A DNA stretch of 24,753 nucleotides from a virus, in IMG/VR virus record IMGVR_UViG_3300007363_000096, positions 1 to 24,753 of that record; one strand, 5' to 3'. The position numbers and the translations under genes were made by a program. Below, one piece after another: positions 6,722-14,495 of this stretch (position 1 is its first letter; each line of letters begins with the position of its first letter). The notes beneath the pieces are model-generated. The model saw only the letters and a list, made by a program, of their open reading frames with translations. It made no database searches and was not told the origin of the DNA.

Positions 6722-8625
6722 CAGATGCCGAACTCCCGTTTGAGTTGCGACCGTACGGCATCATCCATGCGATTTGGCGAGACTTTGCCTTGCAATTCCT
6801 TCTCAATCTCCGTTGCGCGCTGGTCTACAATTTTTTCCATGTCATCCAAAGCAACGCCCGCCTCCCACGGCTTCCCACGGAATCCGATCGTGTTCAGATA
6901 AATCGCGCGCGCCATGGCCTGTTTAGACTGTTTGGTCGTTTCAAGCATTTTGGCCTCGAATTCTGTCGGGCTGTCGCCGTCGAAGATCTTTGTGCCGGCG
7001 TTTGGAAGCGTCGTCATAATGCGCTGGTATTCCTGCTCGCTGACGGCAACGCCGGACAGGTATTTGACATAGAGCGCGGCGTTTGCGACTGACTTCTGTC
7101 GGAACTTGGTATAGCGCCCCAATTCTTTTTTATCTTCTTCCGGCAGCGCCCCGAACTTGTCCTGAAGCGCCGCCCACGCCATCCCCGTGCGGTTGAACAC
7201 GTCCAGAAATTTCGGATCAAAGTCCCTTTGGATCGACTCCAACCGGCCGATTGTGTTGGTCAGGCCAACAATATCCTTCTGAACTTCGCCTTGTGCCGTC
7301 TTATCAAGCCGCCCATCCTTCGCCGCCTCGGCCAGCATCTTGCCGGCTTCGCCTTTGCCCTTCAGCGCAAACGCAAACCCAAGCTTCTGTGCCTGACTGG
7401 CGGGCATCCGACCCGCTGGCGTGTCAACCACAGGATCTGCCGCGCTTTGCGCTTGGGGCAATCCAGGTGGCTGCGCCGTTTGCGTGCGGATGACGTTCGG
7501 ATCTGTGCCGGGGCCATCTTGCGGCATGTACGATTGCGGCTGAATTGGAGAGCCCGGCGCTTGATTCTGGCCGCCGCCGATGATGCTCATAATATATTGG
7601 TCAAGCGCATCCTTCTGGCCAAGCGCCTGCACCTCGGCCTCGGCCTTTTTGCGGCGAAGCGGGTTCATCGCTTTCGCTTCTTCAAGATCCATTCGCGCTT
7701 TTTCTTCTTGCAGCGCGGCCATTGGATCATTCTGGCGCCTGAACTGAGACAGCAAGAGGCTGCCGCCAATGTCTCGCGTCGCGGGGTTCATCATGAGCTG
7801 TTGCGGCGTCGGATTGCCGGCCAGGAGCGCGGCCATCGCTTCATTGGATTGTCGCTGCTGTGCTTCAGCCTCGCTCATATGCGCCCGGCCAACGCCAGCC
7901 TGCAACACGCGAGCAAGCGCCTGCGTCCAGTGTTGCACGGGCTCTGTGCTCATGCCCTGCTGCATGAGGGCCTGACCCATCTTGCGGGATTGCGCGATCT
8001 GTTCCGGCGTCGGTGCGTTCGAGTATGCGGCGGGCATCGGTGGCGCTGCCATCGCTGCGGCTCCTGGTGCTGATGTTTCACGTGGAATAGGGGCGGCCGA
8101 TGGCGCGATCGGTTGCGGCGCGCCATTGAACGCGGCGCCCTCGAGATCGAATTGACTGTTTAAGCGCGGCGCGATGTTTTTGTCATACCAGGACGCATGT
8201 TGCAGCGTTTCGCGCGGGCGCTGGACGCTGCCGAAGTAGGCCGGCACCTTGCCCTGATGCGCCACACGAATGAGCGCGTCCGCGACCTTGTCCGGGTCGT
8301 TGACATCCTGCCATGTGTTGAGCCCGTACTCGCCCTTATTGAACTGATATGGGCCGAATGATCGCTCGGTGGGAATAGTCGTCGAAAATCGCCGCAAAGA
8401 TCCGTCCGGGTTTGTCGGCGCGATCCGATGGCCGCTTTCCTGCTGGCCAACCATCGTGAAAAACCGCGTCCACTCCTCCGGCGACCCGGTTTTGATGCCG
8501 AATTGAGCGCCCCATGCTGGCGCTTGCCCTGCAATCGGAGAACCGGCGATCTTGTCCCGCAGACGTTGGGCAAACGTCACCGGGTCGTAAGCGCCGTTAC
8601 TGCCGAATGAGTAAGGCCCGCCCAT
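6721..8625 (-). CDS. Internal virion protein with lysozyme-like domain
   Basis: About 634 residues from the ATG at 8625, which is preferred because it forms a TAATG junction with the upstream stop; a TTG at 8646 would add seven residues. Residues about 50-135 look like a lytic transglycosylase/lysozyme fold: FFTMVGQQESGHRIAP holds a Glu (E63) in the ES context of SLT enzymes, and SFGPYQFNKGEYG (89-101) matches the second SLT motif. A DNA-ejection protein with such a domain would open peptidoglycan locally during entry, as T7 gp16 does. The middle region (about 150-420) is Pro/Gln/Ala-rich with several long charged helices, and the C-terminus (about 450-634) is helical. It is coupled to the 808-residue gene downstream. 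The lysozyme motif is seen; the entry role is inferred. Confidence 0.75.
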   Translation of the reverse strand: MGGPYSFGSNGAYDPVTFAQRLRDKIAGSPIAGQAPAWGAQFGIKTGSPEEWTRFFTMVGQQESGHRIAPTNPDGSLRRFSTTIPTERSFGPYQFNKGEYGLNTWQDVNDPDKVADALIRVAHQGKVPAYFGSVQRPRETLQHASWYDKNIAPRLNSQFDLEGAAFNGAPQPIAPSAAPIPRETSAPGAAAMAAPPMPAAYSNAPTPEQIAQSRKMGQALMQQGMSTEPVQHWTQALARVLQAGVGRAHMSEAEAQQRQSNEAMAALLAGNPTPQQLMMNPATRDIGGSLLLSQFRRQNDPMAALQEEKARMDLEEAKAMNPLRRKKAEAEVQALGQKDALDQYIMSIIGGGQNQAPGSPIQPQSYMPQDGPGTDPNVIRTQTAQPPGLPQAQSAADPVVDTPAGRMPASQAQKLGFAFALKGKGEAGKMLAEAAKDGRLDKTAQGEVQKDIVGLTNTIGRLESIQRDFDPKFLDVFNRTGMAWAALQDKFGALPEEDKKELGRYTKFRQKSVANAALYVKYLSGVAVSEQEYQRIMTTLPNAGTKIFDGDSPTEFEAKMLETTKQSKQAMARAIYLNTIGFRGKPWEAGVALDDMEKIVDQRATEIEKELQGKVSPNRMDDAVRSQLKREFGI

Positions 8626-9401
8626 TAGAACAGCTTCCCAACCCAAGGCGAGCCCAAGAGCGACCCGCCAATCCCCGCCAACCCGCCGAGCATCGCGTTG
8701 CGCTGCTGCATCTGCGCGTTATAGTTTTGCCACTGGCCGGCTTGATTCATGCCGACAAGGTTCGCAATATCGACGTTTTGAACCCCAACGCCCGGCACAT
8801 TGGCAAGGTTGGGTTGGAGCGACCCCATGCCGAACTGTAAGCCCGGCGCCAGTTCGCCAAGCTGCTGCTGACGATCAGCCAGCCCTTGTTGGAACATCTG
8901 CCCTTGCAAACCCGTCACGAGGTTGTTGCGCGCCTCATTCTGTTGGAGCGCAACGTCATTCATTTGGCTCTTGTACGCCTCACTGGTCGGGTCAAGGCCC
9001 TGGTTGCGCAAGCGGTTGATTTCCGCGTCTCGTGTGCGCTGGAAACGCGGCTCGAGGTTGGCCGAGGCATACTGATAGGCGCGATCAAACGCGGCATTGC
9101 TGCCGAGATCCGGGCGATTGCCCACGGCGCCGAAATACTGGCGGCCAAGATCCGACAGACCGCCCGTAAACATCTGCCCGGTCTCGCCGAGCTTCTGTGT
9201 GGCGTTAAAGATCGGATTGCCTTTGGCATCGGTGCCGCTCTGCGAATACGTTAGCGAATTGCCGAGTGCGTCCGTCTGGTTGACGCGATTAAACGAGGCA
9301 TTCTGCCAGGCGTTCGCGGTGTTCTGCGTGTTCGCCTGCGCCGTTGTTCCCGCGACATCAAGCGGCGCTGGCGCTTTTGGTGTTTTGAAGAGTGAGCCCA
9401 T
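8625..9401 (-). CDS. Probable internal virion/DNA-transfer protein
   Basis: A 258-residue protein of a family common beside ejection genes of alphaproteobacterial phages. The N-terminus MGSLFKTPKAPAP and the segment NRVNQTDALGNSLTYSQSGT (40-59) are typical; databases often label such proteins as tail fibre domain or DNA transfer proteins. The centre (about 95-180) is Gln/Arg/Asn-rich and helical (LEPRFQRTRDAEINRLRNQG), and the C-terminus (239-255) is Gly-rich and hydrophobic (MLGGLAGIGGSLLGSPW), which could touch a membrane. The gene overlaps the upstream GNAT-like gene by 44 bases and shares a TAATG junction with the lysozyme-domain gene. Its place between these two supports an internal virion role; the exact activity is unknown. 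Confidence 0.65.
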   Translation of the reverse strand: MGSLFKTPKAPAPLDVAGTTAQANTQNTANAWQNASFNRVNQTDALGNSLTYSQSGTDAKGNPIFNATQKLGETGQMFTGGLSDLGRQYFGAVGNRPDLGSNAAFDRAYQYASANLEPRFQRTRDAEINRLRNQGLDPTSEAYKSQMNDVALQQNEARNNLVTGLQGQMFQQGLADRQQQLGELAPGLQFGMGSLQPNLANVPGVGVQNVDIANLVGMNQAGQWQNYNAQMQQRNAMLGGLAGIGGSLLGSPWVGKLF

Positions 9402-9804
9402 TGATCCACCTGCATTGATGCGGCATCATTGAAAAGGCATAGGCGTCTTGCCCAGGCCCGTAATACTCACGCTCTGTGCCTTGGAACGTGAACCCGAACT
9501 TAGGGGCGGCGCGGCGCACTGTGCGGTTCTCCTTGCGCGTGCGAACCTCGAGGCGCCAGATCCCCCACTCGAGGAAAACAAGCCGAAACATGGCCTTCAC
9601 CGTGTCGTTACTCGTCTTGCCATAGACATGCAGCTCGGCGGTTGTTTCCGATCTCCATGTGATCACGAAAGCGCCCCGCAGCACGCCGCTGTCATCGATA
9701 ATCCCGAGCACAGCACGCGGCGCCTGATACACGGCCACGCCGTAGCGATGCGCCAGCCATTCGCAGATTGTCGCCTCGTGCTCGACCGCGCCAACGATCC
9801 TCAC
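9358..9804 (-). CDS. GNAT-fold acetyltransferase-like virion-module protein
   Basis: A 148-residue protein starting at GTG, which overlaps the nozzle gene stop (GTGA). The stretch IWRLEVRTRKENRTVRRAA followed by KFGFTFQGTEREYYG (about 93-127) matches the C-terminal half of GNAT N-acetyltransferases, where the acetyl-CoA loop precedes a KxGF motif. The front part (AVYQAPRAVLGIIDDSGVLRG) fits the first strands of the fold. GNAT-like proteins in this slot, next to internal virion genes, are known from T7/SP6-like phages, where the fold may be structural rather than enzymatic. No obvious Q/RxxGxG/A pyrophosphate loop is present, so catalysis is uncertain. It overlaps the next gene by 44 bases. 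Confidence 0.68.
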   Translation of the reverse strand: MRIVGAVEHEATICEWLAHRYGVAVYQAPRAVLGIIDDSGVLRGAFVITWRSETTAELHVYGKTSNDTVKAMFRLVFLEWGIWRLEVRTRKENRTVRRAAPKFGFTFQGTEREYYGPGQDAYAFSMMPHQCRWINGLTLQNTKSASAA

Positions 9805-11669
9805 AGCCAGTCGCCTTGCTCATACGTCACGAGGATGCCTTGCATTCGCATGGTTTCATCTGAATTGGCGCCAGATCCCCACAGCGCAACGCCCCACTTC
9901 GAAACGCCCCAAACAGACCCGCCCACCTGCACACCGATGGTTGCCTGGAACTTTACGCTTCCGAATGTTCCGATCGCGCCAACGCTCATCCAATCGGACA
10001 CTTGTGATTGCGTGTCGGACCAGATCAACCCGCCATCCCACAGCCCGCCCCCGTCCCAAGCCGTAGCATCTGAACCCTCCACGACCTGCGTCGAAAGGTT
10101 GTCAGTCTCCACAAAGTCTACCGACATGCCGACGGACGGTCGATTGGTGCCCGTTGCAGTCACAAGCGGCCGAACAAGCGAAAACAGTTTTGTGTAGGCG
10201 CCACCATAGGGCAGATAGGCACTTTGGCCCGTCGCCACGATCGGCTGATCTATGTCCGCGCTGCCCGTGTCGGCCTCATACACATAGCCGGCGCCGCCAA
10301 AATATAGCGTATCGTTGAACACAAGCCACGTGTTCGCGTTGTGGGCGTCGAACTCGCACCATGCGCCCGTCAGCGTGTTCATGACGTATTGGATCGCGGT
10401 CACGTTTTCGGCGGTCGGGATGTTGACAATCAACCGCGTGCCCTTGGCGTAGACGCACGCCTCCCAACCGAAATTGGCGCTGTACTCAACGGCCCGCAGG
10501 TTGAACGCTTGGCTGATGCGCTCCGAGATCGCCACGCGCCCGGTCTGGCTTTGATCGACCGCGAGCAGTTGCGACAGCGGGAACACGCCCTCGACGGTCA
10601 GCAGAAGCACGTCACCGCCGTAGCGTGTGAAGCAGCGCCGGCCGATCGGCGTTGGCACATCGAACGTGCCGACAAGTGCCCACGTGTTCGCGCTTGCCGG
10701 ATCGGTGCCCTGATAGACCGCCACCTGTCCCCGGCTCGAGATCGCGACGAAATAGTCATCCGAACCGGAGCCACCGTCACGTGTCCAGGTGGCAAGCGCG
10801 AGCAGATAACCGCCCTTGGTAAACAGCGAGCCAAATTGGAACTCTGCCGCCGCACCCGCCACAGCCTCGGTGCCGAGGTAAGCGGCTTTCGTGCTTTCAT
10901 TGAGGACGAACCATAGCCGTTTTTTATGGCTGATGACGTGTACCGCGTCGGCCGCCGTGATGCCGGTAATCGATGGCGTTGCCCAGGTCGTGCCGTTGTA
11001 GTGAACCGGCGCATCCGACCCGTTCACCACGAACACGAATTGCCCTGCGCTGGTTGTGTGATTGCACCATTGACAGCGATCGGTTGACAGGCCGCCATAG
11101 CTAAACGTCGCTGCGGCTTCCGCCGTCACGTCCCACACGGCGCCGCCCGCAATGGCCAACATCTTTGAACTCGCCGGCCCCTGCCAAGCCATCAGCGTTT
11201 GGGCGTCCGGGTCCGTGACCTCATAGACAGTGATTGTGCCCGATCCGGTTGACGTGATGTCAATGGCCGCGCCGCCATCCGATGCGGCCAGCTTGAATGT
11301 GTCCGTTGTCGCATCGCGCACGTAATAGACGGCCGAAGTTAACGGCGTTGGCAGTGTCGTGCTCGCGTGCACCTTGACGGCAGTACCATCGGCCAGCCCG
11401 TGTCCGGTGATCTCAATCAGATCGGTGGCGTCGTCAACGCTATCGACAGTCTGCGCATTCGATCCGAGTTCCCACGCATGATATTGGAACCCGCGCCTGA
11501 CCTCGACATAGCCCGGCTGCGGAAACCAATTCTTGAGCTGCACCGCGCGCTTTTCGCCCATGCTCGCGAGCGCGCTTGTGGCGTCCCATCCCTCGACGGG
11601 CGCCGGCAGCGCTTTGGCTCTTGAGATGCGAACGCGGCGGGCGTTGCGCTTGAGTGCGGTGCGGATCAC
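9801..11669 (-). CDS. Tail nozzle/tubular-B-like virion protein with inserted beta module
   Basis: A 622-residue beta-rich protein directly after the adaptor gene, in the position of the tail tube/nozzle component of short-tailed phages (P22 gp10 or T7 gp12 role). EGWDATSALASMGEKRAVQL (26-45) and LKNWFPQPGYVEVRRGF (45-61) are the typical opening of this family; the end, WGVALWGSGANSDETMRMQG then YEQGDWL, is the usual close. Residues about 75-154 (GHGLADGTAVKV, LPTPLTSAVYYVRD) form a compact beta module that interrupts the family pattern between RRGFQYHAWELG and TLMAWQGP. The start GTG overlaps the adaptor stop (GTGA). Tail assignment is strong from context and motifs; the exact tail component is inferred. 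Confidence 0.75.
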   Translation of the reverse strand: MIRTALKRNARRVRISRAKALPAPVEGWDATSALASMGEKRAVQLKNWFPQPGYVEVRRGFQYHAWELGSNAQTVDSVDDATDLIEITGHGLADGTAVKVHASTTLPTPLTSAVYYVRDATTDTFKLAASDGGAAIDITSTGSGTITVYEVTDPDAQTLMAWQGPASSKMLAIAGGAVWDVTAEAAATFSYGGLSTDRCQWCNHTTSAGQFVFVVNGSDAPVHYNGTTWATPSITGITAADAVHVISHKKRLWFVLNESTKAAYLGTEAVAGAAAEFQFGSLFTKGGYLLALATWTRDGGSGSDDYFVAISSRGQVAVYQGTDPASANTWALVGTFDVPTPIGRRCFTRYGGDVLLLTVEGVFPLSQLLAVDQSQTGRVAISERISQAFNLRAVEYSANFGWEACVYAKGTRLIVNIPTAENVTAIQYVMNTLTGAWCEFDAHNANTWLVFNDTLYFGGAGYVYEADTGSADIDQPIVATGQSAYLPYGGAYTKLFSLVRPLVTATGTNRPSVGMSVDFVETDNLSTQVVEGSDATAWDGGGLWDGGLIWSDTQSQVSDWMSVGAIGTFGSVKFQATIGVQVGGSVWGVSKWGVALWGSGANSDETMRMQGILVTYEQGDWL

Positions 11670-12376
11670 GAGATCGACCAGTTCCCGTCGGTCAAATATG
11701 GATCTGTCAGCGATGAAGCGTCATCACTCACGCCGAGATCGATCGTCGCCTGCCCGCCGTCTGTGCCGGCGAGTGACGCGAGACGGTGTTCATATTCCTG
11801 CATGTCCTCGCCGTAATCGAGGCCGCGGGCTTTCTTGAACCGCCACACCACGCCGAGCGTCATCAGTTCCTCATCCAGAAACGCCTCGTCAGTATCGACC
11901 ACCCAGCTTGTTTGGTCCGGGTCTGTGTCGCCGACGCTCGCGCACCAGTACTTCGTGACATACTCAAACGCCATGCTATCACCCGCCGTCGGCGTCGGTG
12001 ACATAATGATGTCGTTGCCACGGATGCGAAACGAGTCATAGGGCAGGGTAATAAGCCCGGTTTGCAAGCTCTGCCATCGCTGCGGCGACAGCGGCCCCGC
12101 AACGCGGCGATCCTGCGATCGATTAAAGAACGTGCCCGGAATGATGCGGTCGAAGTCGCTTGGCAACACACCGCTTTGCGTGGTCGTTGCCGTCGCCGTG
12201 AACGTCTGCTCGATAATCAAGCGCTGCCAATCGTGCCGACGCACCAAGGCCCGGCCGTCCTGGTTAGACAGCGTGATCATAGCCTTGACGTGATCGGCTG
12301 TTGACCCAATCACGGTGCCGGGTCGGGCCAGACCGACCCGAACGCACGCATCCTGCACGATTGTCAAAAGCGACAT
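11666..12376 (-). CDS. Head-to-tail adaptor protein
   Basis: A 236-residue protein resembling the phage adaptor/tail-tubular-A type family: LLTIVQDACVRVGLARPGTV (3-22) then LSNQDGRALVRRHDWQRLI (36-54) is the helical entry pattern of proteins that bind under the portal. The centre (DFDRIIPGTFFNRSQDRRV, then LSPQRWQSLQTG) and the beta segment DSFRIRGNDIIMSPTPTAGD are also typical. Near the end DEELMTLGVVWRFKKARGLD is a conserved helix. Its ATG overlaps the previous stop (TAATG), and it is followed by the nozzle-like gene with a GTGA overlap. The role would be to seal the portal and connect it to the tail. Confidence in the family is good. Confidence 0.82.
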   Translation of the reverse strand: MSLLTIVQDACVRVGLARPGTVIGSTADHVKAMITLSNQDGRALVRRHDWQRLIIEQTFTATATTTQSGVLPSDFDRIIPGTFFNRSQDRRVAGPLSPQRWQSLQTGLITLPYDSFRIRGNDIIMSPTPTAGDSMAFEYVTKYWCASVGDTDPDQTSWVVDTDEAFLDEELMTLGVVWRFKKARGLDYGEDMQEYEHRLASLAGTDGGQATIDLGVSDDASSLTDPYLTDGNWSIS

Positions 12377-12615
12377 TAGGCCCCCACAAACGGTATTGCG
12401 TCACGCAACACAAGTGTGCCGGTGCCAGATCCGGAGAGCACCCGCGTCCAAATGCTTCGGCCCGTGTGATCGCCCGTTTCCGTAACGACAACCTGAATAT
12501 TTCTTAGATCTGTCGGCGCCGTGCCGGTGTAAGAGGTAATCGACGCGCTGGCCGCTTCGCACGAGCCAGTGCCGAGCAGAGTTGATCCTTTATAGACTGC
12601 GCATGCCGATGCCAT
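12376..12615 (-). CDS. Small beta-rich virion-like protein, unknown function
   Basis: A 79-residue protein with no recognised family. It is rich in Thr, Ser, Gly and Ala and looks all-beta (AVYKGSTLLGTGSCEAASAS, LRNIQVVVTETGDHTGRS). Cysteines C5 and C19 are present. The ATG has a clear AAGGA ribosome binding site eight bases upstream, and the stop forms a TAATG junction with the adaptor gene, which supports expression. Small beta proteins at this point in phage genomes are often head or tail accessory proteins, but nothing in the sequence assigns a role. It also has the look of a short strand-swapped domain of the kind found in decoration or fibre proteins. Confidence 0.6.
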   Translation of the reverse strand: MASACAVYKGSTLLGTGSCEAASASITSYTGTAPTDLRNIQVVVTETGDHTGRSIWTRVLSGSGTGTLVLRDAIPFVGA

Positions 12616-12624
12616 GAGTTATCC

Positions 12625-13080
12625 TTATGCGGTGGCTTCTGGTTGGTCAGACTTTGGCGGGCGTCCTGGTCCACGCTTCGGCGCTTCGGCCGTGAGCGCT
12701 TCCAGCGCCTCGAGCTTGCGCTCGGCGAGAAATCCCTTGGCCACACGCGCCAGCGTCCACGTGCCCATGCCGAGACCCTTGGCGGCGGCCTCATCCAGTG
12801 CGGCCAGTTCCTCGGCAGTGCGGACGCCCTGGAGCTTCAGCGCCATGGCCCGGCCCTTGTCGATGCCCGGAACTTCCATCAATGACGTGCCCTTGACCTC
12901 GACCTCAGCCTTGCCGGCTTGGTATGCCGCCCACTCATTCGGCCAGCGCTCGACATCCTGCGGCGTGACCTTGCGGATGAGCGTGTTTGGATCGCCGATA
13001 ATCTTGATTTCGACCATGTCGCGATTCAGTTCGTCATCGCGCACGAACGAGGCGCGGAGCTTGTTGATCGGTTCTTTCAT
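12625..13080 (-). CDS. Phage protein with helix-hairpin-helix and AT-hook-like tail
   Basis: A 151-residue protein. The N-terminal half (VRDDELNRDMVEIKIIGDPN, QDVERWPNEWAAYQAGK) resembles a family of phage proteins found between capsid and adaptor genes. Residues 67-92 (LMEVPGIDKGRAMALKLQGV followed by RTAEEL) fit a helix-hairpin-helix motif, the non-sequence-specific DNA-binding unit that uses a PGI turn. The last 15 residues contain KRGPGRPPK (135-143), an AT-hook-like minor-groove motif. The start ATG overlaps the methyltransferase-gene stop (ATGA). A DNA- or head-associated role, for example in head completion, is plausible. No enzyme motif is visible. The HhH and AT-hook readings are by eye. 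Confidence 0.6.
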   Translation of the reverse strand: MKEPINKLRASFVRDDELNRDMVEIKIIGDPNTLIRKVTPQDVERWPNEWAAYQAGKAEVEVKGTSLMEVPGIDKGRAMALKLQGVRTAEELAALDEAAAKGLGMGTWTLARVAKGFLAERKLEALEALTAEAPKRGPGRPPKSDQPEATA

Positions 13081-14447
13081 GTTTCCCTCGTAACCACAAA
13101 AATGGAGTGCGGCCCAGCATCGGCTTCATGGGTGACGTGATAGCCAAGCCGTTCAAACATTCCGCGCCACCACGCATGCTCTTCAACTGTCAGATGTAAA
13201 TGTTGATTGATCACCGCGCCGAAGTTATCGGGCACCGTGGCAATCTGGAAAAACGCTGTCGGGACGCTCGCCATGATGTTGGCAATCACCGTCTCGACAT
13301 GCTGCGGCGGGATATGTTCCAGCACGTCCGCGCAGTAGCCGAAATCGCCATGCAACGGGCACCGCTCGGTCAGGTCGTGCTCGATAAAGGGCAAGTGCAA
13401 CACCTCGTTGTCCCGGCAGTTTGAGGCGAAATCGACCAAGAATACGTCAAGGCCTGTCCTGGAGATCGCCAGCCCGCCGCGCCCTGTGCCACATCCGAAG
13501 TCGATAACGAGCCCGGTTGGCTTAACAATCTCCATGAACATCTGCGCCGAGTCCTCGCCAGGGCTTTGTCGGCGATAGCCGGCCACGGACCACATGCGCA
13601 TGTATTTCTCACGCTCCGGGAGCGCTTCTGGCGGGGTATTCCACATGTCCGGTAACAATCCAGATCCGTGAATGTGGATGGTGCAGCCGGCTGCTTCCAA
13701 CGCACGCAAGGTTTCCTGCGCTTTTTCGGCTTGCAGCTTCATTGTGAGACTAGTGCGGTATTCCTTGCCGTTCCACACCACCACGCAATTGGGCTCCCCG
13801 TCGTTCATGCGCTGATGGAACGCATGCGACTGTGCCGAGCGGTGGCTGCTGTCATAGCCATAGAGATGCAGCGTCCGAAAGCCCATCACATAGGCCAGCA
13901 CCGTCGACGTATTGCCGACGCTCGCAGCGCCGCCAACCAGGGCAAACGGGTGCGGATAGTTCGGCAGGTCGTCGTCAATGCCTTCAATCTGTAGATGATA
14001 CAGCTTCGCATGCGGCAAAGCCTCAAAAATAGCCGGATGACACTGCGAGGCAATCAAGTGGTCTTTGGCAGGCCCAACAAGCTGTTTCGTCTCTTCGCGA
14101 GGGTCGATCATCACTTGATAATCAGCAAGGATGCCGCGCTCGTTGAGATAGGCTGCCGCCCCATTCATCGCGAAGATCACGACGCCAGCTTTGGCATGCG
14201 CGCGAACCTCGTCTAGTGTGTCCGCGAGTGACGGACCAGAGCCAACCAGAACCGCAACGTGCTCGTGGGCCGGCTCGCTTTTCACCCACTGCCGCATCAG
14301 TTGGCGCGCGCGCGCAGAGTTGGCCTTGATGTTCCGGTGCAGGTCCTCTTCGGACGTGTTGCAAATGACATGCACGGGTAGGATGAGCGGCGCGGTGGCG
14401 CCGGGATTCCAGTGATTGATCTGTAGATTGGCAAAAGGTAGCTGCAC
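13077..14447 (-). CDS. Two-domain DUF115/MptE-like and SAM methyltransferase protein
   Basis: A 456-residue protein with two enzyme-like domains. Residues about 30-265 match the DUF115/6-hydroxymethylpterin diphosphokinase MptE-like family, also the core of Maf flagellar glycosyltransferase proteins: VAVLVGSGPSL (64-74), FAMNGAAAYLNERGI (92-106), and GGAASVGNTSTVLAYVMGFR then LHLYGYDSS (172-201). Residues about 300-456 are a class I SAM-dependent methyltransferase: IDFGCGTGRG (315-324) is motif I, and YCADVLEHIP (371-380) is the DxLEHIP post-motif. The start GTG at 14447 lies just past the terminator, with AAGGG upstream. It is coupled to the next gene by ATGA. The substrate is unknown: a glycan, a virion protein or a small molecule are all possible. 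Families are clear; biological role is inference. Confidence 0.85.
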   Translation of the reverse strand: MQLPFANLQINHWNPGATAPLILPVHVICNTSEEDLHRNIKANSARARQLMRQWVKSEPAHEHVAVLVGSGPSLADTLDEVRAHAKAGVVIFAMNGAAAYLNERGILADYQVMIDPREETKQLVGPAKDHLIASQCHPAIFEALPHAKLYHLQIEGIDDDLPNYPHPFALVGGAASVGNTSTVLAYVMGFRTLHLYGYDSSHRSAQSHAFHQRMNDGEPNCVVVWNGKEYRTSLTMKLQAEKAQETLRALEAAGCTIHIHGSGLLPDMWNTPPEALPEREKYMRMWSVAGYRRQSPGEDSAQMFMEIVKPTGLVIDFGCGTGRGGLAISRTGLDVFLVDFASNCRDNEVLHLPFIEHDLTERCPLHGDFGYCADVLEHIPPQHVETVIANIMASVPTAFFQIATVPDNFGAVINQHLHLTVEEHAWWRGMFERLGYHVTHEADAGPHSIFVVTRET

Positions 14448-14456
14448 AAATCACCC

Positions 14457-14487
14457 TTTTAAAAAGGCGGGAGCCTCGGCTCCCGCC
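14457..14487 (-). terminator. Intrinsic terminator after capsid/decoration genes
   Basis: Read on the minus strand, a perfect 10-base inverted repeat (GGCGGGAGCC and GGCTCCCGCC, with two bases between) is followed at once by TTTTTAAAA. The stem is GC-rich and the effective loop is small. The plus strand lacks a T run after the hairpin, so it should act only on minus-strand transcripts. It lies in the 48-base gap between the decoration-like gene and the DUF115-methyltransferase gene, and would reduce expression of everything downstream relative to capsid. Confidence 0.88.
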
Positions 14488-14495
14488 AGTCAGGC

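Noticed and set aside
7228-8073. 281-codon plus-strand frame opposite the lysozyme-domain virion gene
   Set aside because: Its low-complexity Arg/Leu/His composition is the mirror of a real coding frame; no motif or ribosome binding site supports it.
8626-8646. Upstream TTG start for the lysozyme-domain virion protein
   Set aside because: The ATG at 8625 forms a TAATG junction with the preceding gene, a pattern used repeatedly here; the TTG start would overlap further without a better ribosome binding site.
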